Assembly (NCBI GenBank): GCA_963932465.1
Contig: OZ010788.1
Location: 669,870,484 to 669,934,483 of the forward strand
Reading direction: 5' to 3'
Source: Maratus speciosus
Taxonomy: Eukaryota > Arthropoda > Arachnida > Araneae > Salticidae
Length of the DNA stretch: 64,000 nucleotides
Position numbers and translations under genes: made by a program. The notes under the pieces were generated by a model that did not search any database, had not been told where the DNA came from, and saw only the letters and a program-made list of their open reading frames with translations. Position 1 is the first letter of the stretch; each line of letters opens with the position of its first letter. Shown here piece by piece: positions 1 to 11,620 of the stretch.

Positions 1-263
1 GTATATCTTGATATGAATTAGTGTTTTTTGCGTTTTGGTGCAAATCGCTCAACAGGTGGCGCTGCTATTCTGCATTTTTCAGAATTTCCCCTATAGCTCT
101 ATCTCAATAACTAATGCACGAATTTTCATCAAACTACAAATTCAGATATATTTTGATATGAATTGGTGCTAAATTGATGTAATTTCTTGTACCGTTTAAA
201 TGATTTAATTGACGTGATTTATATAGAAGAAAGTTTTGTGATGGCCACAACATACTAGTTTTT
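1..263 (+). repeat. Right-hand part of a foldback-family repeat, cut by the window edge
   Basis: The segment matches about 26.94-27.19 kb. Both contain the core CAACAGGTGGCGCTGCTAT followed by a stretch ending in GGCCACAACATACTAG. The copy at 26-28 kb is one arm of a large inverted repeat, so this is probably the 3' half of an arm of a sister copy that begins left of the window. No coding potential is visible. Confidence 0.65.
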
Positions 264-1092
264 TTTTTCCTTTTGCGTTCACGGTTACTTTCATTAAATC
301 TATACATTCCCCGACAATTATATCAACTTTGATGTAAGAAATAAAATTAATACTCACTTTTTTATCCTGAAGAAACATTTAAAAACACAACTTGATCAAA
401 AATATGCACAGGAAACTTTATTTCGAATTCTATTGAGAGACTCGGATGACACCGGCATGACACCGGCCCTGGGCCCTCGTTTGCCCAATGAATGTTTTGC
501 CCCACGTCGTCGCCGGCTTTAGAAGTAGGGATTGACCGTAACAAGATTTTCAGGCCTAGTTCGAATTTCGGTACTCTCTCGAGTTCCGCCTGAAAACGAA
601 ATTTTTTGAAATAAAATTTCTTTTGTGCACCACTGTTTTAGTTCAGTAATCTTCGATTCATGTAATCGCTGAATTTTTCTATTAACCCCTTGTAAATGAA
701 GAACTCTGATATAAAAATTATTTACTCAGATGTTAGAGAACATCATTATAAGCATGTAAAAAAAAAATTAAATATTTCAGAAACTTAAAGATAGAAAATT
801 ATTGGCTAAAAGGTGCTTTTTCCATATCTGCAACAAACAGAAAATTGCTTATTTCTCATAAATATTGACACTTCTTTAATATAAAATTATAAAGTATACG
901 AACTAAACTTTGTAAAAAAATTATTTCTGACTTCTCCATCTTTTCTCATTTTACAAAATTTCCGACGTTAATTTTAGTAATAACGATGTGAAAGTGATTG
1001 TAATATAAATAAAACTTTGTTATGAAAAATTAACTCTTATTGCCTTGTTGTGAATTCTATAATTTATATTAACTAATGGGTTGGAAGATAGG

Positions 1093-1140
<48 letters not shown>

Positions 1141-1299
1141 GCCTGGTAAAGCCCTCTCTATAAGCAACATTGACTTATGGGTAGTTTGCAGATATGTAAC
1201 ACGGCTATACAAAGGGTTAAATAAAGCTATTCGGGAATAGTGGTGCTCAAAATTTATAATCATTCGCACCCCTCATGAGAGCTATTCCACTGGCTTATG
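264..1299. other. No gene recognised; AT-rich intergenic DNA
   Basis: There is no recognisable protein or RNA gene. A locally GC-richer patch at about 440-530 contains direct GACACCGG repeats and reads like a decayed repeat fragment. The only other structure is the AT microsatellite listed separately. Confidence 0.5.
1097..1137. repeat. (AT)n microsatellite
   Basis: About 20 uninterrupted AT dinucleotides. Such tracts are length-variable in eukaryotes. It explains the run of Tyr-Ile codons in the minus-strand frame across it, which is not a gene. Confidence 0.95.
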
Positions 1300-1990
1300 A
1301 TCAATTTTCGAATAAGTGTTCTATGAATTAAATTTATTCATATTTAAATTGTCTTCCATTAAATTCTATTGCAGTTAATAACCATGTATTCATTCGTCAA
1401 ACCGTACGTTGAGTGCCTTTATAATTATTATAATTAAAATAAGACATATATTCATTACCTTATAAAAGATATTACCATATCTGATTTATTATACGGAAAA
1501 TATTTTGGCTGACGACAAAAGGATAAAATGTGTATCTAAAGGAAATGACATATGCCACTTTATTTTAATGCAAATATAAGAAATGACGAAGTAACATATG
1601 TATTGACGGCATAAATATTGCAACTATGTTCATTTTTGTTGTATATCTAAGTTAATGAATAGATACATTGTGACTTGTGTAGTCAAAGAGATGCAATAAA
1701 ATTAAGTAACATCATCAGATTTAGAAAGCAACATGTATATAAATTAGTTTGAATGCAAATATAAGAACTTGCTAAGAGTGAAGGAATAAATGTTACCTTG
1801 ATATCAATTTATTCAGAGGGAAGTTCAAGTCATGTTTCCTGTAAACATTTTCGAATTTGTCGAATGGAATTTCTTTTTATACTATACAACACTTATAACA
1901 TTTTTGTGAAGTTTACTCTCGGATAAAATTTTTATTTTATGTTTTATATAAATACTAAAAAATGTCAAAAATTACAAAAAATGAGATGTC
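1300..1990 (+). repeat. Dispersed repeat family A, copy 1
   Basis: This is the first of several copies of an unclassified repeat in this window. Shared landmarks are TATAAAAG (1461), TACGGAAAATATTTTGGCTG (from about 1492) and the octamer-like ATGCAAATATAAGA. The other copies are at about 4.38-4.59/5.42-5.87, 10.17-10.40 and 15.48-16.03 kb, with an inverted 5' part at 35.64-35.86 kb. No ORF is shared between copies, so it is not an obvious coding exon. It could be a non-autonomous transposon, a solo LTR or a duplicated promoter. Confidence 0.7.
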
Positions 1991-4010
1991 AAAATATATA
2001 CAGTTTTCTCTATTTCGTCAAGGCCCTCTGTACTAGAAAAGTACCGAGAATTTAATTTCTGTATTCGGAGATGTAAAGCATATTAAAATCGGGCACTTAG
2101 GAGATCAAATAATACAGCACCGTCTAGTGGCGGTTATTTTATTAGTAGCATCGGATTGAAGATGTAAAGATGTACATTTTCGTACATTACACTTTAAATT
2201 CTGGCCCATAGATTTTGAAAAAAACCTTAAATGAGCGGAGTTTAAATTTCGGTGAGCACAATTATAAAAAATTAGTGGTTTTCAACGGAAATTTCGCCAA
2301 ATTAGCCAGCTATCACCAAGTTGGCGTAATACATGCCAACTTACTTTTTGTCGCCAAATTTGTCAAAATTGGGCTCTATTATGATAACCAATTGTGACTG
2401 CTATTAGTACCTTCCAACAATTACTTATTGTTGAAGCTCATACCGATTTCTCCATAGGAATCTTAACATGGCCGCGATGAATGAGGCGTACTAACCGGAA
2501 TTGTAAGGGACACATCGACTTGGATTTTATATAAATAGATTAGATAGTACCCTCCAAGATTTGACGGCGAATAACTTGAATGTTTCATTAGAAAAATTCT
2601 TGAATTTTTAATTCGTTGTTTTAAAATTATTTATTGAAATCCCGACAAATTTCTATATTGCATAAGTGATTCCTATTTCTGTAAGGCGATAGATGGCGCT
2701 GTCTGTCTAACCTATTCAATGAAATAAAATAATTTTAAGTTCATAATTTACAACCAATTATGCTTGCTTTTCATCAGAAAATTACCTACATATATCAGGT
2801 AGAGCATTTGTTTTTACTTACTACGGTCTCTTTTTCTTTTCTCTTTTATTTTTTTTTTCTGAAAATAACAATATTTATTTTTTTTAATAAACGACCATTA
2901 AAAGCTGCCATGAAGAAAATTAATTTTATCTGTCTCATTCTCTAAAAGCCTAAATTTAAAATTTCATGCAGCTAATGATTTATAATATATATATTTTTAC
3001 CCGACTGCAAAGAAGGGTTATGTGTTTCACGCATATCTGGGTATGAGTATTTCTTTATACCCTCGAAACATCCCAACTACGAGACGGAATTTAATGAATG
3101 AGGTCTCTATCGATTTGTCTTAAGCGTCCGATGGTTATAGGCTAGATTTTGTTTTTATAAATTCAAAATGGCGGCCGTAAAATACAAAATGGCGGTAGAG
3201 ACGAAAAAAAATTTTACGCACCCTATTGAGTGGCATATCATTGGATAGGTCTTTCAAATTGAAGACAATGTTTCATTGACTATTTTACAGTCAGAAGCTC
3301 CGTTTAAATATTACACAACCTGGAAGTTGTGGATGTGTAGGATCTCTAGCTTGACTGCAACTCTAACCATCATAAACATCTATAGGCCTTATCTAAACAG
3401 TATTTATTGATAGGAACTAACAATTAAACAGCTTAAAAGTCATCAATAGAAGTAAATAAAAAAAAATAGTTAAGTAATATAAAAAATAGTTTCACATTGA
3501 TGAGAAATAATTAATTAGTTCGCTTTTTAAATTTAAGTTTAATTTTTACTTGTTTATTACTTGAATTTTATTTTTAAATTGTATACATTTTTTAAATAAT
3601 AAACCATGGATTAATTTCTTTTACAGGCCTTATATGAATATTTATCTTTCTTTCCGTTTTATTTTTAATTTTTTACTGAAAGGAATGGCAAACTTTTCTT
3701 TCTGACACACATATGTATTCGCGGTAATGGCCAGAAAATATAACAAAAAATGTAGTTCAGATCATTTTATTTAATTGATAATTAAATGCAAAATATTTTA
3801 GCTTAAACATTTTAAATATAATTTTTTTTTATATTGCTGAGTGTTAAATTTTATTTAATTATAAAGCATTCAAATAATAATAATATAAAAATCGTAACTT
3901 CTCCTAATAAAATATGTCATTATTGAAATGAATTATCGCGAAAAATATTACAGAAATCATTTTCATGGGCATTGGGCTCAAACCTGCATCCTCTTTAAAA
4001 ATTCAGAGCT
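1991..4010. other. No gene recognised; decayed repeats
   Basis: No convincing ORF or RNA gene. At 3160-3210 the motif AAAATGGCGG occurs twice within about 30 bp. The stretch 2990-3360 reads like the tail of an old interspersed repeat. The block 2215-2400, rich in TTGGCG/CGCCAA words, recalls 34.97-35.10 kb, but I cannot show homology by eye. Confidence 0.4.
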
Positions 4011-4242
4011 TTAACCCTTTCGGGACGGGTGATGCATTTATGCATCGTCAAAAGGTGCATGTGGAATTTGTTTATACATCTACCATTTATACATAACATT
4101 AATAAATAAATGTAATATGTATTTGTCTTTTTTAATTAGCTTATTGATTTGGTATTTTACAAGTAAAGGGAACTGTTTAAAAAAAGCGCTCGGTGCCTTA
4201 CAAATAAAATTTGAGTAAGGGATGTTGCCTCGAAAGGGTTAA
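4011..4242. mobile_element. TTAA-flanked short element (piggyBac-type MITE) with subterminal palindrome
   Basis: It begins TTAACCCTTTCGGGACG and ends CGAAAGGGTTAA, so both ends are TTAA followed inward by CCCTTTCG. That fits the piggyBac pattern (TTAA target, CCC termini). A near-perfect palindrome, GATGCATTTATGCATC, lies at 4031-4046 just inside the left end. There is no ORF, so mobilisation would need a transposase from elsewhere. Confidence 0.75.
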
Positions 4243-4379
4243 ACTGGTACTTTAGACCACTGCGCCAGTAGGAACTCGTTTTACTCTCCTTGGAATTGAA
4301 GAGTTTCGAAAAAGAGTTGACGCATGCGCAAATGTGTCGATTTCGAACTACTTAACTTTTTACCTTTTGAGTTTTAATA

Positions 4380-4590
4380 TATATGATGAGAGCAATTCAA
4401 ATAACCATACTCATGAAACTTTGTATTTCAAGTAGCGGAAAGATATTTAAATGGTTGTATGTTATCTTTCCTGATTAAATAAAAAGTGAATTAATACTAG
4501 ATATGTTTTATTGTTCATTTATTCAATTTATCATAATTAAAACCACCTATTCTGTCTTCAAACTCGTCTGTTAATTGTTTTTATTCTTAT
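4380..4590 (+). repeat. Dispersed repeat family A, copy 2, left part
   Basis: It matches the inverted copy at 35.64-35.86 kb, sharing TCCTGATTAA..AAAAAGTGAATTAATA. Its end, CTGTTAATTG..TTATTCTTAT, matches copy 3 at about 10.21-10.24 kb. The homology breaks off exactly where the Helitron-like insertion begins and resumes at 5418. Confidence 0.65.
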
Positions 4591-5129
4591 TCGGATGAGC
4601 GAAGCGAATCCTTTACTAGGCTACACAAATTACATTTTGTCGTACACTTTACAAAAAAAAAAAAAAAAAAAAAACTATTCAGTATTTTGACGTGAAATTA
4701 AACATTAAAAAAAAAATATATATGATCTGTAGATTTGCACAATATTATTATTTTTAGAATATAATCTTTAAAAAATATTATTTTATTTAATTTATTTATT
4801 TTACATGTTTTTCTATTACGGACGCATTTTTGCAAATAAAAAATGAAACACGTCTATTTTCAGAAGAAAAAATAAATCATTGGGTTAGTCATTATAGATA
4901 GAATCATGATCAATTAAAAAGTTTCACGATTTCTTTTATGAAATTTTTAAAATACCCTTTTTTAATGAAAATTATAGCATATTTTTAATGAATTAAAATT
5001 TGTGAAAATTTAATTATTTACATTCAATTATAAAAGTATTTTTCAGTGTTAAGAATTCCAATACAATTTATTCTTATTATGTGAAATCATTTACGCAGAC
5101 GATACTTACGCATTTTTAAAGAATTATAT

Positions 5130-5163
<34 letters not shown>

Positions 5164-5417
5164 GTAAAGTGGCAACAAAAGATTTGTAAACAAATAAAAT
5201 TAATTGCTAAATTTGTTATATCATAAATAAAAAATTTCGAGAAAATTATTAGTTATTTGGCTGAATTTACATTTCTAAAATTAAAATGCGCCAAAACATA
5301 AAATAACGTTTTAGCTTAATAAAGATGCAAAAATAATATAAAAAATATTGTTACTTTCAAATACTTATCTTATTAAATAATGCTTCACGAATCCAAACAA
5401 AGCATAGCTTTTGCTAG
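4591..5417 (+). mobile_element. Candidate Helitron-like insertion splitting family A copy 2
   Basis: The insertion begins TCGGATGAGCGAAGCG and ends GCTTTTGCTAG. Helitrons start with TC, end with CTRR and have a short hairpin just before the end; here AAAGC-ATA-GCTTT (5399-5411) sits right before CTAG. Comparison with copy 3 (TTATTCTTATTATAAT) defines both ends within about one base, with no target duplication. The flanking bases are T/T rather than the usual A/T, which weakens the call. It contains an A tract (about 4654-4674) and a T tract (about 5142-5163) in inverted order, bordered by CTTTAC/GTAAAG, and no ORF. Confidence 0.5.
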
Positions 5418-5870
5418 TTATAATAAAATCAAGCATATATTCATTACTGCTGCACTTATAAAAGGTATTTACATACACGATTTACATTACGGAAAATAAC
5501 CTGGTTAACGACTATAAAAGATAAAATGTTTATCTAAAGAAATGACATATCACACGTCATTTTAATGCAAATATAAGAATTTGCCAAATTAAAGTGTTGT
5601 TTGTATTCAGAGAAGAAATACTGTGAAAGAGATAAGCATTAATTATAAACTACAAGATAAAATTTAGTAAGTAACATGAAATGTGTACAAATTAATTCTG
5701 CTCTAAATATGAGGGTTTACTTCTTGGATTACACTAATAAATTTATGGACGGAAAATTTCAATAGGAGAGAAGAAATTAATATTATCTTAATATAAATTT
5801 ATGCTGAAGTAAATTCCAGCCAAGTTTCCTATAAATGTTTTCAGATCGGTTGAAAGGGATTTTCTTTGTT
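5418..5870 (+). repeat. Dispersed repeat family A, copy 2, right part
   Basis: The family A homology resumes at TTATAATAAAATCAAGC. The TATA-like TATAAAAGG is at 5457, followed by TTACGGAAAATAACCTGG and ATGCAAATATAAGAATTTGCC. Sequence and order match copies 1, 3 and 4. Confidence 0.65.
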
Positions 5871-6842
5871 GAAAGATATTAGATGATATAATCTGTTGAA
5901 TGATATAGTTTTAAAAAAAAAACTTATTACCACTTTGCTGTCCACCAATTTATTTTGAAAATATTTTTCTATCAGGCTCTTTCATTATTAGCTTTAAAAA
6001 AAATAACTAGGGGGTTTTGCCCCCTACGAGCTACGCTCGACAACCCCCGTTCAGACACCGAAGACACACTAATTTGATCGGCTTTAAAGATTTCGATTTA
6101 AAAAGAATTATAATTTAAAAAACAGTGGCGATCTCCCTGTAAACGGGTTTCTATTCATTTCTCTTTGATTGGAGAACTTTAATGCCAAATCAGCTGCTGT
6201 TAAAAGATACAATGGCTGTTTTCGTCTTTTAATAAATAAAATCAGTTAAACATTTCAAAATAAGCTAATATAAAATGAATTAAGTAAACAGAGTCTTTGT
6301 CTACCGGTATTTTTTAACAAAGCGAAAAGAAGGTTATTTTAAAAAAGACATTTTAAATGTATCGCTTTTAATCTGACGTAATTTTCACCAAACTTTTCTT
6401 TCTCTTTTTAATATTCACTTGAAAATACTTTTTTTAGAAATGAAATATTATTTGCGCTGTCCTAACAAAAATAGTTGAAAAGATCCTCTCAAAATATCAA
6501 ATAAATGTCTCGCGCAATTTTTAAATTTAAACTGTTTTGCAATATTATTTTTTGTTCATTTTACGTAATAAATGTAAAGTGAGGTAATTTCTCCTATTTA
6601 AGACTTCTAACGCATGTTAATGAATTTATTATTTTACAATATCTTTTCTCATTTAAAATTCACGTGTAAATATAGCTTTTATGACGTAATTTTCAGTACG
6701 TTCCTGCTTTTTATACATAATTATTTAATTCTAATTTGAAGGGGTTTTTTTTCTGTTTATAATAGTCACGTGTAAATAAATTTTTAATTTGAAGCAAACA
6801 TTGTTTGCGCTGTTTATACAGTTGTCAAGTTTAAATTAATAC
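5871..6842. other. No gene recognised; includes a possible minus-strand Helitron-like 3' end
   Basis: Read on the minus strand, 6007-6026 is GGGGGCAAAACCCCCTAG followed by T: a GC-rich hairpin running into CTAG. A similar hairpin plus CTAG arrangement is at 34413-34430. The partner 5' end is not obvious. The remainder is featureless AT-rich DNA. Confidence 0.35.
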
Positions 6843-7672
6843 TATTTTCTGAAATATGTAAAAAATATCTCTCGAAATGCTAAAAATTTGAACTTAAAAT
6901 AGAAATAAAACCTCAAAAAATGAGTCAAATAAAAAAAATGCAGTCTGCACACTGGGAACTTCAAACGTATAAAATGGTCTAAAAATGATTAAATTCCCAT
7001 GTATAGTTTTTGCTCCTATAAAACTTTTTTAATGGAACGATTTCGTCCAACTTTAGCATTAAATATCTCTTAAAGTAATTCTACGACTTGAAAACTGTAT
7101 GCATCAGCGTGTTTATCAAACATTTCTCTATAATACCACCGATTTTCATATTTTTGAATGCAATATTTGTATTAATATTAACGAAGAAAGACCTCCATCC
7201 ACAAAAAATTCAAAACCGGCGGCGGCGACAGCGTTAGTTACTTTTTTTTAGAATAGAGGGATACCCTTTTCTAAAAGTTGTACAAAATATCTCTCAAAAT
7301 GCTGAAAATTTCAATTTAAAATAGAAATAAAACTCAAAAATGTGTCAAATTAAAAAAATAAATGCAGTCTGCACACCGGGAACTTATGTATAAAATTACA
7401 TAAAAATGATTAAATTCCTGTGTATAGTTTTTTCTCCTATAAAAGTTTTTTAATGGAACGATTTTGGCCAACTTTAACATTAAATATCCCTTTAAATATT
7501 TCTTCGATTTGAAAGAGTCTGCATCAGCGTCTTTATTAAACATTTTTCTATAATACCACCGATTTTCATATTTTTTTATGCAATATTTTTCTTAATATTA
7601 ATGAAGAAAGACCTCCGGTCACAAAAAATTCAAAACCGGAGGCGGCGACAGCGTTAGTTACTTTTTTTTTTT
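6843..7672 (+). repeat. Two tandem copies of a roughly 410-bp unit
   Basis: The blocks at about 6850-7250 and 7265-7672 align over most of their length. Landmarks in each are AAAATATCTCTC..AAATGCT, TAAAAATGATTAAATTCC, TTTTTTAATGGAACGATTT, CTATAATACCACCGATTTTC and ACAAAAAATTCAAAACCGG..GGCGGCGACAGCG. The two diverge by scattered substitutions and small indels. Function unknown. Confidence 0.75.
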
Positions 7673-7679
7673 TTTTTTA

Positions 7680-8070
7680 AATAGAGAGAAATTTAATTTG
7701 ATTTGATATCTTGTGAATTTACGAAGTTATGATTTTTTTTTCTTTTTCGTCTCCCTTTTTATTTGTTTTTAATATTTTTTTCCTCTAAGAATTGGTCCTA
7801 TTAAAAATTTTATCAACATAAAAGTTGTAGATAAGATTAAGAAGATTTATAATTAATCGGATTTGATATCTTGTGAATTGGCGAAGTTGTGAATTTTTCT
7901 CTTCTTAAAACCCTAATTTTTTTACCCTGTGAGCCCATTTTTTATTATATCAAAAATCTGTTATACGTAAATTTTTGGACCTTTTCCTAGAAGTAATAAT
8001 AACATTAAACTGATTTGATATGTATTATAATTAAGAAGTTATGGTTTTTTTTCTGATTTCACAATAACCC
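7680..8070 (+). repeat. Short tandem array of about 160-bp units, three diverged copies
   Basis: The word GATTTGATATCTTGTGAATT followed by a GAAGTTRTGA-like word and a T-rich run appears at about 7697 and 7860, and in weaker form (GATTTGATATGTATTATAAT) at about 8012. The spacing is about 150-165 bp. No coding potential. Confidence 0.55.
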
Positions 8071-8437
8071 TCCCTATTTCCACCCCCTTATTCCGATTTT
8101 ACCCATTAACGAACGTGTTCGACATTTTCTGCCCCTTGATCTTGTGTATCAGTTGGGAAGAGATTTGTGCAGAATTATGGAAGTTATCTTGTCCATAAAA
8201 AAGTAATTATAAAGTTTTGAACCGGGGGTCGTTTTGTGTTCTAGTAGGTCAGGAAACACGAGTATAGTCCTTCAACAATATCTTATGGCAGTTTCAAGTA
8301 TTTAACTTTTGTGTCTAATTTATTTTTTTGTCTGACAGAAATATGAACACATTTGAAACATTGCATTTGGATGTTTTATTGGCTATTGGTGGAGTTTCCA
8401 GATTTAGTTAACTATGATCCAATATTAGAAATATTAA

Positions 8438-9042
8438 ATATTAAACAAAAACATAATTTGAAGAACAAATTAAAAAAATAAAATTTATTTCCTACATTGT
8501 TTAAGCCCGAGAAGGGACAGATATTAAGATATTTCATTCAATTAGTTCTACATTTAATGTTAAATTTTTGTAACAAATTTAGTTAAACCAATTGAAGATT
8601 AAAAAATAAAAATAAAATTCATACAATATGATACTTAAAACGCCCTAAAAAACTAGATTCTGTTCAAATTAAATCGAAATAAATCTGACTTCTTTCATTT
8701 TTAATTGAAAATATTTGTATTGCAGATTTTGTATTATGTTTACGACAATTGTGCATAAAATACTAAGATGCATGTAAAATACAAAACTTAAAAAAATGTC
8801 TAAGATTTATTTCGATTTCATTTGAACGGAATCTAACTTTTTAGGGTGTTTTAAGTATCATATTCTATGAATTTTATTTTTTAATCTTCAATTGGTTTAA
8901 CTAATTTGTTACAAAAATTTAACATTAAATGTAGAACTAATTGAACGAAATATCTTAATATCTGTCCCTTCTCGGGCTTAAACAATGTAGGAAATAAATT
9001 TTATTTTTTTAATTTGTTCTTCAAATTATGTTTTTGTTTATT
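8438..9042. repeat. Large palindrome (foldback) with arms of about 255 bp
   Basis: The left arm (about 8438-8690) is the near-perfect inverse of the right arm (about 8795-9042). For example, TTTAAGCCCGAGAAGGGACA on the left is matched by TGTCCCTTCTCGGGCTTAAA on the right. The central spacer is about 100 bp. Ends read AAACAAAAACATAATTTG and its complement. High arm identity suggests a young or converted inverted repeat, most simply a foldback or MITE. I see no clear target duplication. Confidence 0.85.
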
Positions 9043-10160
9043 ATGTCAAGTTTTTTAATAACTACTGCACTCAGATGAACGCATTTCAAAATTAATAGAG
9101 AGTATCATCATCAGGCTTTGATGTATGCGGTATTGCATCACAATGTGTGATGCAGTTTACCAATGTGTAATTCAAAATGTTTCACCACTGTTGTAATGCC
9201 GGTTGCGGTAATTTGGACAAAAACTTCTAATCTGAACGTAAAAAATCTATAATCAAAACATAAAAAATTAACTTCACTTAAATTTAGAAACCCTATTTTC
9301 CACTCAGGAACGCTATGAATGTAAAAGTAAATTGTGTTGGATCCTTACTGCTAATATTTAACAATATTATAGCTGCGATACAGTAAAAAATAAAAAATAA
9401 AAGTTTTACTTAAATTTTTAAACCTTATTCTCTCCCAAGGGGTGATGTAAACACATCAGATAATTATTACGTAAGTTTAACTTGGGGTATAAATAGTTCT
9501 AATCTCGGAAAAAAATACATTTTAAAATTTAAGTTATGTAATTCCCCACTAAGTTCGCTACCTGCGTAAAAATAGCTATCCATTAGAAACTTTTTACTAA
9601 AATATAAACTTGACCAAAGCAAAAACTTATTCTGAAAATATCCTTTTTATTTCCACCATGACGCCACATTCACCTTTTCAATTAAAAAAAGAAAAAAAAA
9701 ACTAGCTCAATTTTTAATATTTCACGTGAAAATCTTTCAACTAAAAAGAAATAAATTACTATTACGGCTTTTGAAATTTTCGCAACAATGAAGTAAAAAT
9801 GTTACATTTTCTATGAAAAATGTCCATTGATTTTCAATGAAAAAAGCGAAAATTGGAATTAAGAAAAATATTTCAATAATGTAAAGAAAAATGGCCCATG
9901 TTTCTCTCTGGGTTATAATTCACCCATATGCAAAGGCATTTTACAATTCGTTTTGACCCTGACGTCTGGCAAACGTTTTTACACTTTAAATTTATAATAT
10001 CATTAGAATTAGTAAAGAATAAAAAATGAGTGGCATCAAGGACAAAAAGGTGGGAAGAAAAAATGAAAAAGTTATGATCTCCATAGGCTTTTCCATGTTA
10101 AATTAACATTGAGAAGTGACACTGGAAATAACTAAGTATTGCGCTGCCGCGCAATACTTA
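9043..10160. other. No gene recognised
   Basis: AT-rich DNA with no supported gene, tRNA or inverted repeat. The short repeated theme around ATGATGCAGTTTACC at 9125-9180 is too weak to classify. Confidence 0.45.
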
Positions 10161-10164
10161 AATA

Positions 10165-10400
10165 TTTCTCTATTGAATTCCACTGCATAATTAAACCATC
10201 CATTTGTTCGTCAAACTCTTCTGTTAATTGCATTTATTCTTATTATAATCGAATCAGACATTTATTCATTACCCGAGAGGCTTATAAAAGGTATTAACAT
10301 ATCAGATTTGCGTTACGGAAAATATTTTGGTTGGTGGATAAAAGATAAAGTGTTTATCTGACACTGCATTTTAATGCAAATATGAATTTGCCAAAGTTTC
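10165..10400 (+). repeat. Dispersed repeat family A, copy 3 (shorter)
   Basis: Contains CTTATAAAAGGTATTAACAT (TATA at 10283), GTTACGGAAAATATTTTGGT and TTTTAATGCAAATATGAATT in the same order as the other copies. Homology fades at about 10400, where a coding-like minus-strand segment begins. Confidence 0.7.
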
Positions 10401-10621
10401 GTTTGCTGTTTCAGAGGATTCTCTGTAAACTGAATACGTGATTCTTTCTGGCCTTTATTGATCTCCTTATAGTCCAAACTGATGCTGTCATCTTTATCTG
10501 GCTTCCAATTTCCTTTACTGTCATTCTTTTGCCTGCGACCGTGCCAACAATCAAACTTTTGGATCGATTCAAAAGAATTCTCTGTTTTCCTGTAGATTTT
10601 GCAGCATGCCTTGACTACCAC
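10313..10621 (-). CDS. Unrecognised 102-codon minus-strand ORF, coding-like in its middle
   Basis: The frame runs 102 codons. Residues from about 5 to 75 are rich in charged and polar residues (CKIYRKTENSFESI, WHGRRQKN, KPDKDDSISLDYKE), unlike the Phe/Ile/Leu/Asn-rich frames typical of AT-rich noncoding DNA here. The last 25 or so codons overlap family A copy 3 and are probably not genuine. I recognise no domain. It may be an exon or processed fragment captured next to the repeat. An AG at about 10614-10615 on the minus strand could be a splice acceptor. Low confidence that it is expressed. Confidence 0.25.
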   Translation of the reverse strand: MVVKACCKIYRKTENSFESIQKFDCWHGRRQKNDSKGNWKPDKDDSISLDYKEINKGQKESRIQFTENPLKQQTKLWQIHICIKMQCQINTLSFIHQPKYFP

Positions 10622-11190
10622 ATGGGCACCCGGGGCCGTGCCCTGCGAGCGAAAATTCTGAGGAGCACAGAATTTTTCATATTTTCATCTAAATTTCCAT
10701 TAAAAAATCATAATTGTGAAAAAAATGTCATATTTTAAGATATTAATACAGTAAAATGACAAAAATATATCTCAATATATGGTTAAAAGCACATTTCGAT
10801 AGATAATAGAAAAATATTTTATTTTTAATCCTGGAACCGTTTTTCAATTTTCCGGAAATCTTAATTTTTGAGTTGACACTTTTCGAATAAATGTGTAACA
10901 TGTAAAAAAACTAATCGGTAAATACAAATCTATGAGGGCACGAAAAAATGGAAGTGCCCTGGGCACAGAAAATTGCTAGTCGGGCCCTGTTTTGCAGAAC
11001 TGTAAGGAATTGGATTGTGTAAGAAAATAAATATGACAGTCTATGAACGTTTAATTGTATCAGCAAGTACATTCCGATGTTATCAACAACTAGAATTTGG
11101 CGGCATTCTTAGTTAGAAAGAACTTTCCCTCACCCCCATTGCCAAAAAGTTTTTTTTTAACAAAATTAAAGTGCTCAGAATCGCTTAAAT
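10622..11190. other. No gene recognised; possible hAT-like end
   Basis: The block ends in CAGGGCCCGACTAGC (minus strand, at about 10990) and starts with a similar GC-rich patch (GGGCACCCGGGGCCGTG). Both patches carry GTGCCC words. This could be a small hAT-type element, but I cannot find a clean TIR pair or an 8-bp duplication. Confidence 0.3.
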
Positions 11191-11196
11191 ATTTTG

Positions 11197-11360
11197 TTAA
11201 CCTCTTCGCAACGAGCGTCTTTTACAGAATTTTTAATCTTTTATCACCAGTTTTTCAAAATAGAAACTTTTGTTTAAATCAATCAGGAAAATAACCTGTT
11301 TAAATGACAAAATTTACGATAAAAAATGGCTGGTGATAATAATCAACGATTCTGACCGCC
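11197..11360. repeat. Partial copy of a TTAACC-ended repeat
   Basis: The start TTAACCTCTTCGCAACGAG and the following sequence match the complement of about 33.86-34.02 kb, where TTAACCCCTTCGCGACGAG begins a related block. Here I can see only the one end. Confidence 0.5.
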
Positions 11361-11620
11361 TTTTCCTTTTAATACCTGACCTACACAAATGTGTTTGTGA
11401 TAATAAAAAAAATGAAAAAAACATTTTCCTCTTTTTGTGCGATTTAAATTCCAGCCTGCACCCATGCAATTGCGTGGATCTTTTCTTAGCATAACCTGAC
11501 ATCAAGTATATTTTTAAAATATTTTTTCAATAAAATATGATTCTATTAATTACGGAAAACCACAAAAACCTTTCATTTCTGCCAAAATTCTTCCGGTCTT
11601 AAAGGGCCATGCGTCACGTA

